Positions 1 to 10,946 of a DNA stretch of 64,000 bases are shown here, piece after piece. Within the stretch, counting starts at the first letter, position 1. Every line of letters starts with the position of its first letter. A program made the translations under genes and the position numbers. Source of the stretch: Lumbricus terrestris (Eukaryota; Annelida; Clitellata; Crassiclitellata; Lumbricidae); the NCBI GenBank assembly GCA_949752735.1, contig OX457050.1, forward strand, positions 43,035,784 through 43,099,783, written 5' to 3'. The notes beneath the pieces are model-generated. The model ran no database searches. It was given only the letters and a program-made list of their open reading frames with translations, and had not been told where the DNA came from.

Positions 1-3000
1 CCCACATTTGACCCACTTACCCACCTGATGAAATCAAACTAAGGTTATTTTCTGATTGCCTAGGTAGATAACTCATCATAGAAAATGTAAAACTGAAAAA
101 ATAAAAATAAAATGTCACACCTGTAGTGAGAAAATGTGTTAAAATGGTGTTTCCCCGTGTTTGGACCCACATTTGACCCACTTACCCACCTGATGAAATC
201 AAACTAAAGTTATTTTCTGATTGCCTAGGTAGATAACTCATCATAGAAAATGTAAAACTGAAAATTATAAAAATTGATGTCACACCTGTAGTGAGAAAAT
301 GTGTTAAAATGGTGTTTCCCCGTGTTTGGACCCACATTTGACCCACTTACCCACCTGATGAAATCAAACTAAGGTTATTTTCTGATTGCCTAGGTAGATA
401 ACTCATCATAGAAAATGTAAAACTGAAAAAATAAAAATAAAATGTCACACCTGTAGTGAGAAAATGTGTTAAAATGGTGTTTCCCCGTGTTTGGACCCAC
501 ATTTGACCCACTTACCCACCTGATGAAATCAAACTAAGGTTATTTTCTGATTGCCTAGGTAGATAACTCATCATAGAAAATGTAAAACTGAAAATTAAAA
601 AATAAAATGTCACACCTGTAGTGTGAAAATGTGTTAAAATGGTGTTTCCCCGTGTTTGGACCCACATTTGACCCACTTACCCACCTGATGAAATCAAACT
701 AAGGTTATTTTCTGATTGCCTAGGTAGATAACTCATCATAGAAAATGTAAAACTGAAAAAATAAAAATAAAATGTCACACCTGTAGTGAGAAAATGTGTT
801 AAAATGGTGTTTCCCCGTGTTTGGACCCACATTTGACCCACTTACCCACCTGATGAAATCAAACTAAGGTTATTTTCTGATTGCCTAGGTAGATAACTCA
901 TCATAGAAAATGTAAAACTGAAAATTAAAAAATAAAATGTCACACCTGTAGTGTGAAAATGTGTTAAAATGGTGTTTCCCCGTGTTTGGACCCACATTTG
1001 ACCCACTTACCCACCTGATGAAATCAAACTAAAGTTATTTTCTGATTGCCTAGGTAGATAACTCATCATAGAAAATGTAAAACTGAAAATTATAAAAATT
1101 AATGTCACACCTGTAGTGAGAAAATGTGTTAAAATGGTGTTTCCCCGTGTTTGGACCCACATTTGACCCACTTACCCAGCTGATGAAATCAAACTAAGGT
1201 TATTTTCTGATTGCCTAGGTAGATAACTCATCATAGAAAATGTAAAACTGAAAATTAAAAAATAAAATGTCACACCTGTAGTGAGAAAATGTGTTAAAAT
1301 GGTGTTTCCCCGTGTTTGGACCCACATTTGACCCACTTACCCACCTGATGAAATCAAACTAAGGTTATTTTCTGATTGCCTAGGTAGATAACTCATCATA
1401 GAAAATGTAAAACTGAAAATTATAAAAATTGATGTCACACCTGTAGTGAGAAAATGTGTTAAAATGGTGTTTCCCCGTGTTTGGACCCACATTTGACCCA
1501 CTTACCCACCTGATGAAATCAAACTAAAGTTATTTTCTGATTGCCTAGGTAGATAACTCATCATAGAAAATGTAAAACTGAAAAAATAAAAATAAAATGT
1601 CACACCTGTAGTGAGAAAATGTGTTAAAATGGTGTTTCCCCGTGTTTGGACCCACATTTGACCCACTTACCCACCTGATGAAATCAAACTAAGGTTATTT
1701 TCTGATTGCCTAGGTAGATAACTCATCATAGAAAATGTAAAACTGAAAATTAAAAAATAAAATGTCACACCTGTAGTGTGAAAATGTGTTAAAATGGTGT
1801 TTCCCCGTGTTTGGACCCACATTTGACCCACTTACCCACCTGATGAAATCAAACTAAGGTTATTTTCTGATTGCCTAGGTAGATAACTCATCATAGAAAA
1901 TGTAAAACTGAAAAAATAAAAATAAAATGTCACACCTGTAGTGAGAAAATGTGTTAAAATGGTGTTTCCCCGTGTTTGGACCCACATTTGACCCACTTAC
2001 CCACCTGATGAAATCAAACTAAGGTTATTTTCTGATTGCCTAGGTAGATAACTCATCATAGAAAATGTAAAACTGAAAATTAAAAAATAAAATGTCACAC
2101 CTGTAGTGTGAAAATGTGTTAAAATGGTGTTTCCCCGTGTTTGGACCCACATTTGACCCACTTACCCACCTGATGAAATCAAACTAAAGTTATTTTCTGA
2201 TTGCCTAGGTAGATAACTCATCATAGAAAATGTAAAACTGAAAATTATAAAAATTAATGTCACACCTGTAGTGAGAAAATGTGTTAAAATGGTGTTTCCC
2301 CGTGTTTGGACCCACATTTGACCCACTTACCCAGCTGATGAAATCAAACTAAGGTTATTTTCTGATTGCCTAGGTAGATAACTCATCATAGAAAATGTAA
2401 AACTGAAAATTAAAAAATAAAATGTCACACCTGTAGTGAGAAAATGTGTTAAAATGGTGTTTCCCCGTGTTTGGACCCACATTTGACCCACTTACCCACC
2501 AGATGAAATCAAACTAAGGTTATTTTCTGATTGCCTAGGTAGATAACTCATCATAGAAAATGTAAAACTGAAAATTAAAAAATAAAATGTCACACCTGTA
2601 GTGAGAAAATGTGTTAAAATGGTGTTTCCCCGTGTTTGGACCCACATTTGACCCACTTACCCACCTGATGAAATCAAACTAAGGTTATTTTCTGATTGCC
2701 TAGGTAGATAACTCATCATAGAAAATGTAAAACTGAAAATTATAAAAATTGATGTCACACCTGTAGTGAGAAAATGTGTTAAAATGGTGTTTCCCCGTGT
2801 TTGGACCCACATTTGACCCACTTACCCACCTGATGAAATCAAACTAAAGTTATTTTCTGATTGCCTAGGTAGATAACTCATCATAGAAAATGTAAAACTG
2901 AAAATTATAAAAATTAATGTCACACCTGTAGTGAGAAAATGTGTTAAAATGGTGTTTCCCCGTGTTTGGACCCACATTTGACCCACTTACCCACCTGATG

Positions 3001-3035
3001 AAATCAAACTAAGGTTATTTTCTGATTGCCTAGGT
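1..3035. repeat. 165-bp tandem satellite array with higher-order structure
   Basis: Eighteen complete 165-bp units and a partial nineteenth run without interruption from the window edge; each starts at CCCACATTTGACCC (1, 166, 331, 496, 661 and so on). The units are almost identical and differ at a few diagnostic sites: AAGG or AAAG before TTATTTTCTG, three versions of an A-rich stretch near unit position 100, GTGAG or GTGTG, and CCACCTG, CCAGCTG or CCACCAG. The order of variants repeats at seven units (units 4-8 equal units 11-15). The array ends inside a unit at about 3035, where TAGGTAGATAAC becomes TAGGTCAATAAC. There is no open reading frame. The monomer length is typical of satellite DNA. 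Confidence 0.97.
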
Positions 3036-3440
3036 CAATAACTGTTGACTGATGGTTCATTGGTGAGAATATCTTATGCAGATGTACAGTTATATGCAGA
3101 TTTTTCAATATGTATTTGACCTTCGGCTTTCCATACCGAATGTCTGAATATCCAACGTGAATATCAAACCAACTTGACGGAGGTAGGTAAAATTTGGTGA
3201 CATTGGCAGGCTCGTAGAATTTGGGACGTTAAACTACCCAATTACCATTGTATTTAATCTGGAATCTTATTTTTAACGTCCATCTATAGAAAATGGCGAA
3301 CGATATAAACTGTGGGTTCTATTGTAATGGAAGTTGTCTCAAAGAAGTAGGCTTCTGCCATCTAGTGAATATCAAGAGATTCCAGCCTGTATCAACAAAT
3401 TAACAGACTAGGGACTAGACGACGACTACTTTCGTGACTT
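3036..3440. other. Satellite flank with a copy of the ATGGCGA upstream module
   Basis: No gene is visible. Around 3270-3400 (plus) lies AAAATGGCGAACGATATAAA followed by CTTCTGCCATCTAGTGAATAT. The same two blocks in the same order occur near 9233-9330, 15138-15220 and 29838-29920, and the first block on the minus strand near 25865. It is a decayed copy of a module that recurs upstream of ZNF genes in this window. The region also contains GGGACGTTAAACTACCCAAT near 3222, which resembles the foldback terminus near 36770. Confidence 0.5.
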
Positions 3441-3464
3441 CTCATTATTATGCGGAAGTGTGTG

Positions 3465-3840
3465 TGGGGGGGGGGGCGGAGATTAACATTGGACATAACC
3501 TCCACCGGACAGACCCCCCCGATATAGCCTAGAAAAAACGGAGAAAACCTCCTACCCTATGCAAAAAGCCTAATTTTCTGAATGTAATTGATGAAACGTG
3601 TCTTGTCACTCCAGCTTCTATTTAGATGATTATTTTTCGTCGATCAAGCTTCCATTTATGAACAAATCATTCCTTCATCAGTCCAGCTTCTATGTGATTA
3701 GCAACAAGTGTTTTTATCAATTCAGCTTCTGTTTAAATAACAATTATTTTTACATCAATCCAGTTCCAATTCAACCAAGAACATTTTCATCAATCCAGCT
3801 CCATTTTAAGCAAGAATCAACATTGTATACAAAAATACAC
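3465..3840. repeat. Foldback element fragment (G/C-rich end plus ATCCAGCTTC core repeats)
   Basis: A C- and G-rich end (3465-3545, with GGACATAACC and CCGGACAGACCCCCC) is followed by about seven imperfect core repeats reading CATCAATCCAGCTTCTATTT (3600-3830). The open frame across the core repeats is a by-product of the repeat and should not be read as a gene. The opposite arm is absent, so this is a partial copy. Confidence 0.7.
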
Positions 3841-5120
3841 GTATGGTTTTTGAACCACGCACTATACCTATATGGCTGTAATTGAGACGCAAGAAAAGAT
3901 CTCAGAAGCTAGGGATAATAATTGCATTTCTATGTTTCACATTGACAAACATTTAACGAGGGAGTATATATCTTATATATCCAAAAATATATACATAAAA
4001 TACAGGTGTAACTTCTCATGTTCGGCATCTCATACCATGCCATATAGTTCCAAATTTTTTATATTATAGTCCTACTTTAATATTCCCTCTATACTTACTG
4101 TGTGGGCCTATAATTATGTAGGGCCTACCGATCTCACCTAACCATGTTGATAAGTATATTCGTTTAATGTCAAAGACAATAAAGGTGACGGGAGCGCCTC
4201 TGAATAGTGGCCTGTCCTGAAGGGGCACTATAACAATTGCTTCTACATACTTACAGAATTAGCCTCAGACAAAGATATCCAGTAAACCGATCCTTTAAGA
4301 AGCATATTTTGAGGAGTTGTATTTAACATTCAACACAGTTGTCAGATAGTTTAAATCCAGAACGTTCGACTTCACTGTGTCTTTAATAACTATTATGATA
4401 ATCTTCAGAAATTTTAGTCTAACAATAATGCAATTGGATGAAAACACTTTAGGTGCCAAAAGGGAAGTACTGTTTGTTTCTCTGCATGAGAATGCCCGCT
4501 GTCCACGTATTCTGAACAAAGTGGTTCAATGTTACTATGTAAGTAAAAACTTTGTCTCTCATGACTTCCAAAATAGCTCTGCCACTGTTTGTACTCTCCA
4601 GTGCCAATCTCAAGCCTGCATCTGGGCTTTTTTAACAGTTCAACACAAAGTGTGCAGTTCTAAATGGTTTTGTGCAGTTGCAGAAGCACGGATGTGAAGT
4701 TAAAAATAGTAAAAAGGTCATTGTCCACCGATTGGAATTAATTTACCACGGATGATGGGAATGAAAGAAAGGGTTCTGCGCAGGGCTGAAATGAAGAGTT
4801 TATGAAATTCGAAGTGGAAGACTAAAAAAGGCAACAGCTTATTTTTTTGGCGGATGATGACTAAAAAAAGTCATCAGATTTTTTCCGGGCGGGAAGTGGA
4901 GATTTTTCGACGGCACCCCAAAAAGTGGATTTTCTCCAAGTCAGCGGGTACTCACCTCAAAAGGTCAAAATTTGCCAGTACAGCCCTTTAAAAAGCCCTG
5001 ATCTGCATGAAAGAGGAGGGTGCCAGTAGGCATCTCTGTAAAATAGCAGCAAGAACTTCTATAACATCCTTACATAATCTCAAGTCACAATTGTTTTGAT
5101 TGCAACTTTTTTGGAATAAC
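3841..5120. other. 3' flank of ZNF A with a SINE/LINE tail
   Basis: No gene was recognised. Positions 4190-4245 carry GGGAGCGCCTCTGAATAGTG and GAAGGGGCACTATAA, the hairpin-like 3' end shared by CR1/L2 LINEs and SINEs in this window. From about 4340 to 4560 there is distant similarity to the 3' flank of ZNF B (10380-10570), including CGTATTCTGAACAA in both. The remainder is AT-rich and featureless. Confidence 0.5.
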
Positions 5121-5123
5121 AAT

Positions 5124-7163
5124 TCAACAGAGGTATGCAGCTAAGTCGTCAGGTGGAGAAAGTCGATGACTATAGCAATGCCCGAGAAATTCGTTCTTTG
5201 TTTTGAGCAGTTTGTCGCATATACCACATCCAAAAACGTTGGACAAAGACGCTTTTCTTTCCACAATCGATTTGAAGTTGCTAATATGCCGACATTCACC
5301 ATCGCTAAGTTTTGCTAAAAGATGTGGAAATCCGCTAGAATCCGGATATATGCTGTTTGAGAAACCGTCATTTGGTTTGTCAATAGCAGATGTAGAACTA
5401 CTTGTGTTGACATTATTCGATCTGTTAGCAATTTCTTCACTTGACATATGAAGACCATTTGTCTTTGCTCCTTCCTTGACTTTGTAATGCTTTGCTGAAG
5501 AATTTCTCTTTGTATAAGGTTTCTTATGTACATCTTGCTTCACAGTTGCATGAGTTCTTCTATGCTTCTTTAGATCTCCTTTTTGTGCAAATCCTTTATT
5601 ACAAACCTCACATATGTACATGTACGGTTTATCTCCTGTGTGAGTCCTCATGTGTGTTCTCAAATAACTCGATTTAGCAAATGATTTCTGACAAAACTGG
5701 CACATGTATGGTTTTTCTCCAGTATGGATTCTCAGATGCACCTTCAAGGTACATTTTTTTATAAATGATTTCCAACATATCTGGCAACTATGTGGTTTTT
5801 CCCCTGTATGAATTCTCATATGCGTTTTAAGAACACTACCTGTAGTAAAGGATTTCTCACAAAACTGACATTTATGTGGTTTCTCTCCAGTATGAGTTCT
5901 CATGTGTTTTTTCAGATCACTACCTGTAGTAAATGATTTCTGACATAACTGACATTTGTATGGTTTCTCTCCAGTATGAGTCCTCATGTGTATTTTCAAA
6001 TGATCACCAGTAGTAAAGGATTTCTGACATAACTGACATTTATGTGGTTTCTCCCCAGTATGCAATTTCATATGCTTTCTTAGAATACTACCACTAGAAA
6101 AGGATTTCTGACATAAGTGACATTTGTATGGTTTCTCCCCAGTATGAATTCTCATATGCGTTTTTAGATCACTACCTGAAGTAAATGATTTCTGACATAA
6201 CAGACATTTGTATGGTTTTTCCCCAGTATGAATTCTCATATGCGTTTTTAGATCACTACCTGCAGGAAATGATTTCTGACATAACAGACATTTGTATGGT
6301 TTCTCTCCAGTATGAGTCCTCATGTGCACTTTCAAATTACCAACTTGAGTAAATAGTTTCTCACATAACTGACATTTATGTGGTTTCTCTCCTGTATGAG
6401 TCCTCGTGTGTGCTTTCAAAAGATCACTTCTAGAAAAGGGTTTCTGACAAAACTTACATTTATGTCGTTTCACTCCAGTATGGATTCTCATGTGAGTTTT
6501 TAAATTACAACATGTGGTAAAGGATTTCAGACATAACTGACATTTGTATGATTTCTCCCCAGAATGGGTTCTCATGTGTGTTTTCAGAACATCACCTCTA
6601 GTGAATGATTTCTGACATAACTGACATTTGTATGATTTCTCCCCAGTATGGGTTCTCATGTGAATTTTTAAATTACCACCTGTGGTAAAGGATTTCAGAC
6701 ATAACTGACATTTGTATGGTTTCTCTCCAGTATGAGTTCTCATGTGTTTTTTCAGATCACTACCTGTAGTAAATGATTTCTGACATAACTGACATTTGTA
6801 TGGTTTCTCTCCAGTATGAGTCCTCATGTGTATTTTCAAATGATCACCAGTAGTAAAGGATTTCTGACATAACTGACATTTATGTGGTTTCTCCCCAGTA
6901 TGCAATTTCATATGCTTTCTTAGAATACTACCACTAGAAAAGGATTTCTGACATAAGTGACATTTGTATGGTTTCTCCCCAGTATGAATTCTCATATGCG
7001 TTTTTAGATCACTACCTGAAGTAAATGATTTCTGACATAACAGACATTTGTATGGTTTCTCTGCAGTATGGATTCTCATGTGCTTTTTCAGATCACAAGA
7101 TTGAGTAAATGATTTCTGACATAACTGACATTTGTATGGTTTATCTCCAGTATGGGTTCTCAT
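5124..7163 (-). CDS. ZNF A: C2H2 zinc-finger protein, 19 fingers plus atypical C-terminal finger
   Basis: The 679-residue ORF is the best preserved member of the local family. Nineteen tandem fingers (about residues 12-545) fit C-x2-C-x12-H-x3-H with 28-residue spacing and TGEKPYKC linkers, so a nuclear sequence-specific DNA-binding role is expected from the family. A low-complexity linker (about 546-640, rich in S, N and K) leads to a final unit, FGCGIC then HCYSH, that keeps zinc-ligand spacing but lacks the conserved Phe and Leu and the linker. It is followed by RLSPPDDLAAYLC at the stop. No KRAB, SCAN or BTB domain is visible. The first Met lies inside what looks like a finger linker (MRTHTGDKPYKC); a decayed finger lies just upstream, so the true start may be in an upstream exon. 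Fingers 2-5 and 12-15 are near-identical at DNA level. Confidence 0.9.
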   Translation of the reverse strand: MRTHTGDKPYKCQLCQKSFTQSCDLKKHMRIHTAEKPYKCLLCQKSFTSGSDLKTHMRIHTGEKPYKCHLCQKSFSSGSILRKHMKLHTGEKPHKCQLCQKSFTTGDHLKIHMRTHTGEKPYKCQLCQKSFTTGSDLKKHMRTHTGEKPYKCQLCLKSFTTGGNLKIHMRTHTGEKSYKCQLCQKSFTRGDVLKTHMRTHSGEKSYKCQLCLKSFTTCCNLKTHMRIHTGVKRHKCKFCQKPFSRSDLLKAHTRTHTGEKPHKCQLCEKLFTQVGNLKVHMRTHTGEKPYKCLLCQKSFPAGSDLKTHMRIHTGEKPYKCLLCQKSFTSGSDLKTHMRIHTGEKPYKCHLCQKSFSSGSILRKHMKLHTGEKPHKCQLCQKSFTTGDHLKIHMRTHTGEKPYKCQLCQKSFTTGSDLKKHMRTHTGEKPHKCQFCEKSFTTGSVLKTHMRIHTGEKPHSCQICWKSFIKKCTLKVHLRIHTGEKPYMCQFCQKSFAKSSYLRTHMRTHTGDKPYMYICEVCNKGFAQKGDLKKHRRTHATVKQDVHKKPYTKRNSSAKHYKVKEGAKTNGLHMSSEEIANRSNNVNTSSSTSAIDKPNDGFSNSIYPDSSGFPHLLAKLSDGECRHISNFKSIVERKASLSNVFGCGICDKLLKTKNEFLGHCYSHRLSPPDDLAAYLC

Positions 7164-8313
7164 GGTATTGATGATGATTACCTTTTATAGTAAACGATCA
7201 TTGACAATGCTGTTATTGGTGTTTCTTCAATATTGTTTTCAGTAAATTATGCGCTGTCAACTAAAACATTTAAATAAATGATTCCCAAAATAGCTGTGCT
7301 TCACATGGTTACACTGTAGAATGTTTCCTCATAGGAGTTGCTCGAATTTCACCTTGGTCCTATGATGTCCGACCCAAGCTTTTTGTGTTTTTTTGCACCA
7401 AGAGTAATATTTATGATTTTTGTAAATCACCCGAATGTGCAAATGACTCTCTGAATAATTTTAATATACATGTAGGTTTAAGGCTTTTCTTTGACATGCA
7501 GTTGTTTCCAGTTGAAAGCAATACCAATGTGCAGAAATTTTCTCTTCGGCTGATCAAACTTTTGACTTCTTTGGTGGGTCAAAAAGAATTCGGTTGAGAA
7601 ATATTCTTCACACAGAAAAAAACTGTGATGATATGCACAAGCCTTTAAACTTTTGTAGAATTGGAAACCCTTGCATCAATTGTTAATCAGAAGCCGCATG
7701 GACAGAAGAAGAAATCAAGATCATTTTTAACGTTGACATCAATGTCTTTGATGAAGATCATTGAGAGTAAGAATTTCCAAATAACTTTCACTGAAAGTCA
7801 TAACATATTGATGCATGTCAACATGCACTTGATAGAAAAAACTTCCGGCATCTATTAGAATAAAGCAAAGTAACATCTAAGTAATAGATTGTTTCAAAAC
7901 ATAAAAAAAATCATATAATTATTCTTCATAACAATAAGCTATTCTACATTCAAATAATTAAAGTAAATTCACATTAAATTCAAATGATTGCAACTTCCGG
8001 TTCAATGTATCCATTGCATGGCCTTCGGAAAAAGATTCACAACACAATACCCCTGAAAAAGATTCGATGAACTTCAGTCCAAAATTATTATGTAATAACA
8101 AACTCAACCATAAACAATTGTGATGTCTCAGGCAGTAGGGTGTTCGAACTGGAATGGCCTCCCCCTAAGTGCCACATTCTCTTAACAGAAACCCTTTTGA
8201 ATCATCCCGCTCTCATCTCAAGACAGTTTTATTATCTGAACATGGTTGGATTTTTAACAAATCAAAAGAATTTCCTTTAAAAAGCGCTATGCAAATTATT
8301 GCGAATGAATTAG
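7164..8313. other. Conserved upstream region of ZNF A
   Basis: No ORF of its own. Immediately before the ATG a decayed finger reads (minus strand) TGTCAATGATCG, with a stop and out of frame. Blocks at 7250-7390, 7420-7720 and 7850-7880 match the regions upstream of ZNF B (12000-12130, 12170-12450, 12610-12640) and ZNF D (37380-38077, mirrored). The duplication unit of this family therefore includes at least 1 kb of upstream DNA, which could be intron or promoter. Confidence 0.6.
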
Positions 8314-8701
8314 GGTAATCTACCCTTTTAGCGTCGGTAATTATTCGCTAGTTGCAGCATTGCTATTTTTAATCAATCCAACTTCTAGTTTGGTGAAAAT
8401 CCTTTTCATCGATCCAGCTTCTGTTTAGGCAATAATTAGTCTGATCAATCCCGCTTCTATTTCGTCAGCAAATACTTTTCATCAATATAACTTTTATTTA
8501 ATTCAAAATTATTGTTCATCAATCCAGCTTCAATTTCAGCAGGATTGTTTTTATTAATCTCGCTTCTATTTCATACAAATTATTTTCATCAATCCGACTT
8601 CTATTTATCAATAATTATTTTCCTCAAACCGACTTGTGTTCGGCCAACGCTAAAACGCATGCAATGGCGAATAATTACCGACGCTAAAAGGGTAGATTAC
8701 C
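8314..8701. mobile_element. Foldback MITE, 388 bp, 35-bp terminal inverted repeats, 8-bp target duplication
   Basis: The ends are perfect inverted repeats of 35 bp starting GGTAATCTACCCTTTTAGCG (left 8314-8348, right 8667-8701). They are flanked by TGAATTAG on both sides (8306-8313 and 8702-8709). The interior consists of imperfect ATCAATCCAGCTTCTATTT core repeats shared with all other foldback elements here. There is no transposase, so it is non-autonomous. A diverged relative lies at 29292-29593 and one-armed relatives near 36770 and 63150. Confidence 0.9.
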
Positions 8702-9700
8702 TGAATTAGTTAATAATTTACACAGGTTTTGCATTAAAGTAGAATTTTGTCATGATCTGGCTTAAACTGACGGATTAACTCCGAAATTGTTGTCTTCTGA
8801 AGAGTCATAAATGATCGATTGATAGCATGAAGGACTTTCACTGCGATTTCCTAGGAGAGGCTTAAAATCGATTTAAAGTTATTAGAAATAGCATCACCAA
8901 CCGCTTTAGATATGACTCGGCTTTTCGGTTTGCTTTAACGTCACAGATTTATCGCATGGCGCCGCTTAATTATTTTTCATCAGTTCGACTTTTACGTTGG
9001 CATGAATCCTTTTTAAGAATCCAACTTCCATTCAGCGATAATTTCTCAACAATAACCTTTAGTCTGGAGTAGCATCAAGTAAGAAACCCGGAAACCGAGT
9101 CAAGCAAAGTTTTATAAAGTGTCAGCGTACTATATATGGCAGAAACATTATTATAAATGACGAGCTCAACAGATATCGTATTAAAAATTGTGTTTAAACG
9201 CACATCAGAATTTACCCATTCCTTCCTTTCGTACAAAATGGCGAGCGAATCCAGACGAATGCTTTTATGTAATGGGACTCACAGAGGTGGATTGAGAAAT
9301 ATTCTTCTGCCATCTAGTGAATATTTGAAATTCGAAATTAACACACGGTATCAGACGCTGACCATAATATGCATCGACACGGATTAATTTTCATCTGGCC
9401 CGCCCGAGATAACAAAAATCTGTTGCACTTTGTGTGCAGTGTAGTAACGGAAGAGTCAGTAGTCGACTTGAACGTTTATTGTTAATGTAATGTTATGTAA
9501 TGTGGGAGTCATCATCTGAAAGGCCTCGACAATTTCTCAGCGCACACAAGTCACATCTGTGAGATCAGCTTAATCATCGGCGCTATATAAAATCAAGTCC
9601 GCAATAGTCAGAGCTGCCTTTTTCGTTACGCTACTGGATGAAAGGTCTTTCACAGTGTGTACAGTTGACAAACCTTATCGTCAGAAATAGGAAAAGCCAC
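8702..9700. other. Non-coding region with the KR..DFTFHSYKMASES module
   Basis: A few core repeats lie at 8960-9060. The plus-strand frame at 9157-9387 contains VFKRTSEFTHS and SYKMASES. The same peptide-level pattern recurs at 25913-25845 (minus) and 29785-29855 (plus). Similarity preserved in frame suggests either an ancient small exon or part of a repeat; the frame itself is short and has no recognisable domain. Downstream of 9390 nothing is recognised. Confidence 0.4.
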
Positions 9701-9840
9701 AAAAGTTCAGATGTATGAGACATTGGTGCTGAGTGCATTGCTGTATAATTCTGAGACTTGGACGCTGAGGGAAGCACAGAAGCAGCGGCTGAGGGTGTTT
9801 GAAATGGCATGCCTAAGAGGATTGTTCACTGTCTTATAAT
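9690..9840 (+). mobile_element. RTE-like LINE fragment (C-terminal RT region)
   Basis: In plus frame the sequence reads KVQMYETLVLSALLYNSETW and then TLREAQKQRLRVFEMACLR. This is the region after the RT core in RTE/BovB-type LINEs (L.STLLYG.E.W.......RL..FE...LR). Only about 45 codons survive before a stop. No tail or target duplication was identified. Confidence 0.75.
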
Positions 9841-10110
9841 GTTCATAATTTGTTTGATTGACAGTTAATGTCTTGTTTCTACCACCTATGGTGTTATGGA
9901 CTTTATAATTGAGCAATGAACGGTTCGAACAAGCCAGTTCACGCCTGATATATATCTCGCAAGTTTCGTCATCGACACATTTTTTGTATTAGTCTACCAA
10001 CGCTAATTGTCTCTAATTGATAAGCCCAAACTAAGGCGTGAAGAAGGTAACCAATATAGCAAACGGTATATTTGTTTTAAACCTAGGCCTCAGTTTGTTT
10101 ATTTTCGACA

Positions 10111-10230
10111 TATGACCAATGAGCCTATGAGCAATAGACCCTATGAGCAATAAGCCATATGAGCAATAAGCCTATGAGCAATAAGCCTATGAGCAATAAG
10201 CCTATGAGCAATCAGCCTATGAGCAATGGT
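10111..10230. repeat. 14-15 bp minisatellite (CTATGAGCAATAAGC)
   Basis: About eight tandem copies of CTATGAGCAATAAGC with small variants. The short MSNKPMSNKP open frame over it is a by-product of the repeat. Confidence 0.9.
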
Positions 10231-10232
10231 CC

Positions 10233-10657
10233 CAGAGCCGGCGATGGACTGAAGTATATCAATCTATACAGAAATAGTAACAAAAAACTATTGTATAGCA
10301 ACCACTTTTCAAAGAAGTTAAATTTAATATATAACAGAAAAATTGTCAAGTAGTGGAATCCAGAATGGAAGGCTTTGCTGCATCTTGAATAACTATAGAA
10401 CGAAAGTTCATTCTGATGATACGCGGCAACTTCACAGTCCTACAATTATACGAGTGGACCCACAAACTTTAGACACGTGGTGCCTAAAACGAAGCACTTC
10501 TGGCTTATCTGCTCCAGTCTACGTATTCTGAACAACGTCGTAAAGTGTAACTATTTAAGTATATAGTCTCTCAGCACTTCAATAATTCCATACTAGATCT
10601 TAGTATCAAGTTATAAATTTTTTCTTTCAAGCACAAATAATTACGTGGAATCACAAT
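10233..10657. other. 3' flank of ZNF B, duplicated at 43720-44165
   Basis: The whole stretch, from GGACTGAAGTATATCAATCT to the tail exon, is closely similar (substitutions plus small indels) to 43722-44165. It shares TTTGCTGCATCTTGAATAA, GAAAGTTCATTCTGATGATA and TCTACGTATTCTGAACAACG. It is the probable 3' UTR and flank of the ZNF tail exon in both places. No independent gene is seen. Confidence 0.75.
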
Positions 10658-10946
10658 TCAGCAGAGTTTAGCAGCTAAGTCGTCAGGTGGCGAAAGTCGA
10701 TGACTAAAACAATGCTCCAGATATTCTTTCGTTGTTTCCAGCAATTTGTCACATAAACCACATCCAAAAGATTTCAACAAAGACGCTTTACTATCCACTT
10801 TGCTAATATGCAGACATTCATCATCCCTAATTTTAGCTAAAAGACGTGGAAATCCACCAGAATCCGCAGTTGCATGAGTTCTCCTGTGATTCTTTAGGAC
10901 TCCAATTCGTGTAAATCCTTTATTACAAACCTCACATATGTATGGT
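10658..10946 (-). pseudogene. ZNF B C-terminal finger and tail, out of frame after a 4-bp insertion
   Basis: Reading on from the finger ORF after skipping a CTGT insertion near 10957-10960 gives one more finger (CEVCNKGF...HRRTH), then DSGGFPRLLAKI, then FGCGLC followed 12 residues later by HCFSH and RLSPPDDLAAKLC, with stop TGA at 10658-10660. All zinc ligands and the tail are intact, so the lesion is recent or could be an assembly error. About 50 residues of the linker found in ZNF A are missing. Confidence 0.8.

Noticed and set aside
1..3035. CRISPR array
   Set aside because: Units are contiguous with no spacers, and the sequence is eukaryotic.
3598..3885. 95-codon frame over the ATCCAGCTTC repeats
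   Set aside because: Reading through the foldback core repeat in one frame gives a repetitive Phe/Ser-rich peptide; the same happens in every core array (14523, 18732, 21108, 20144).
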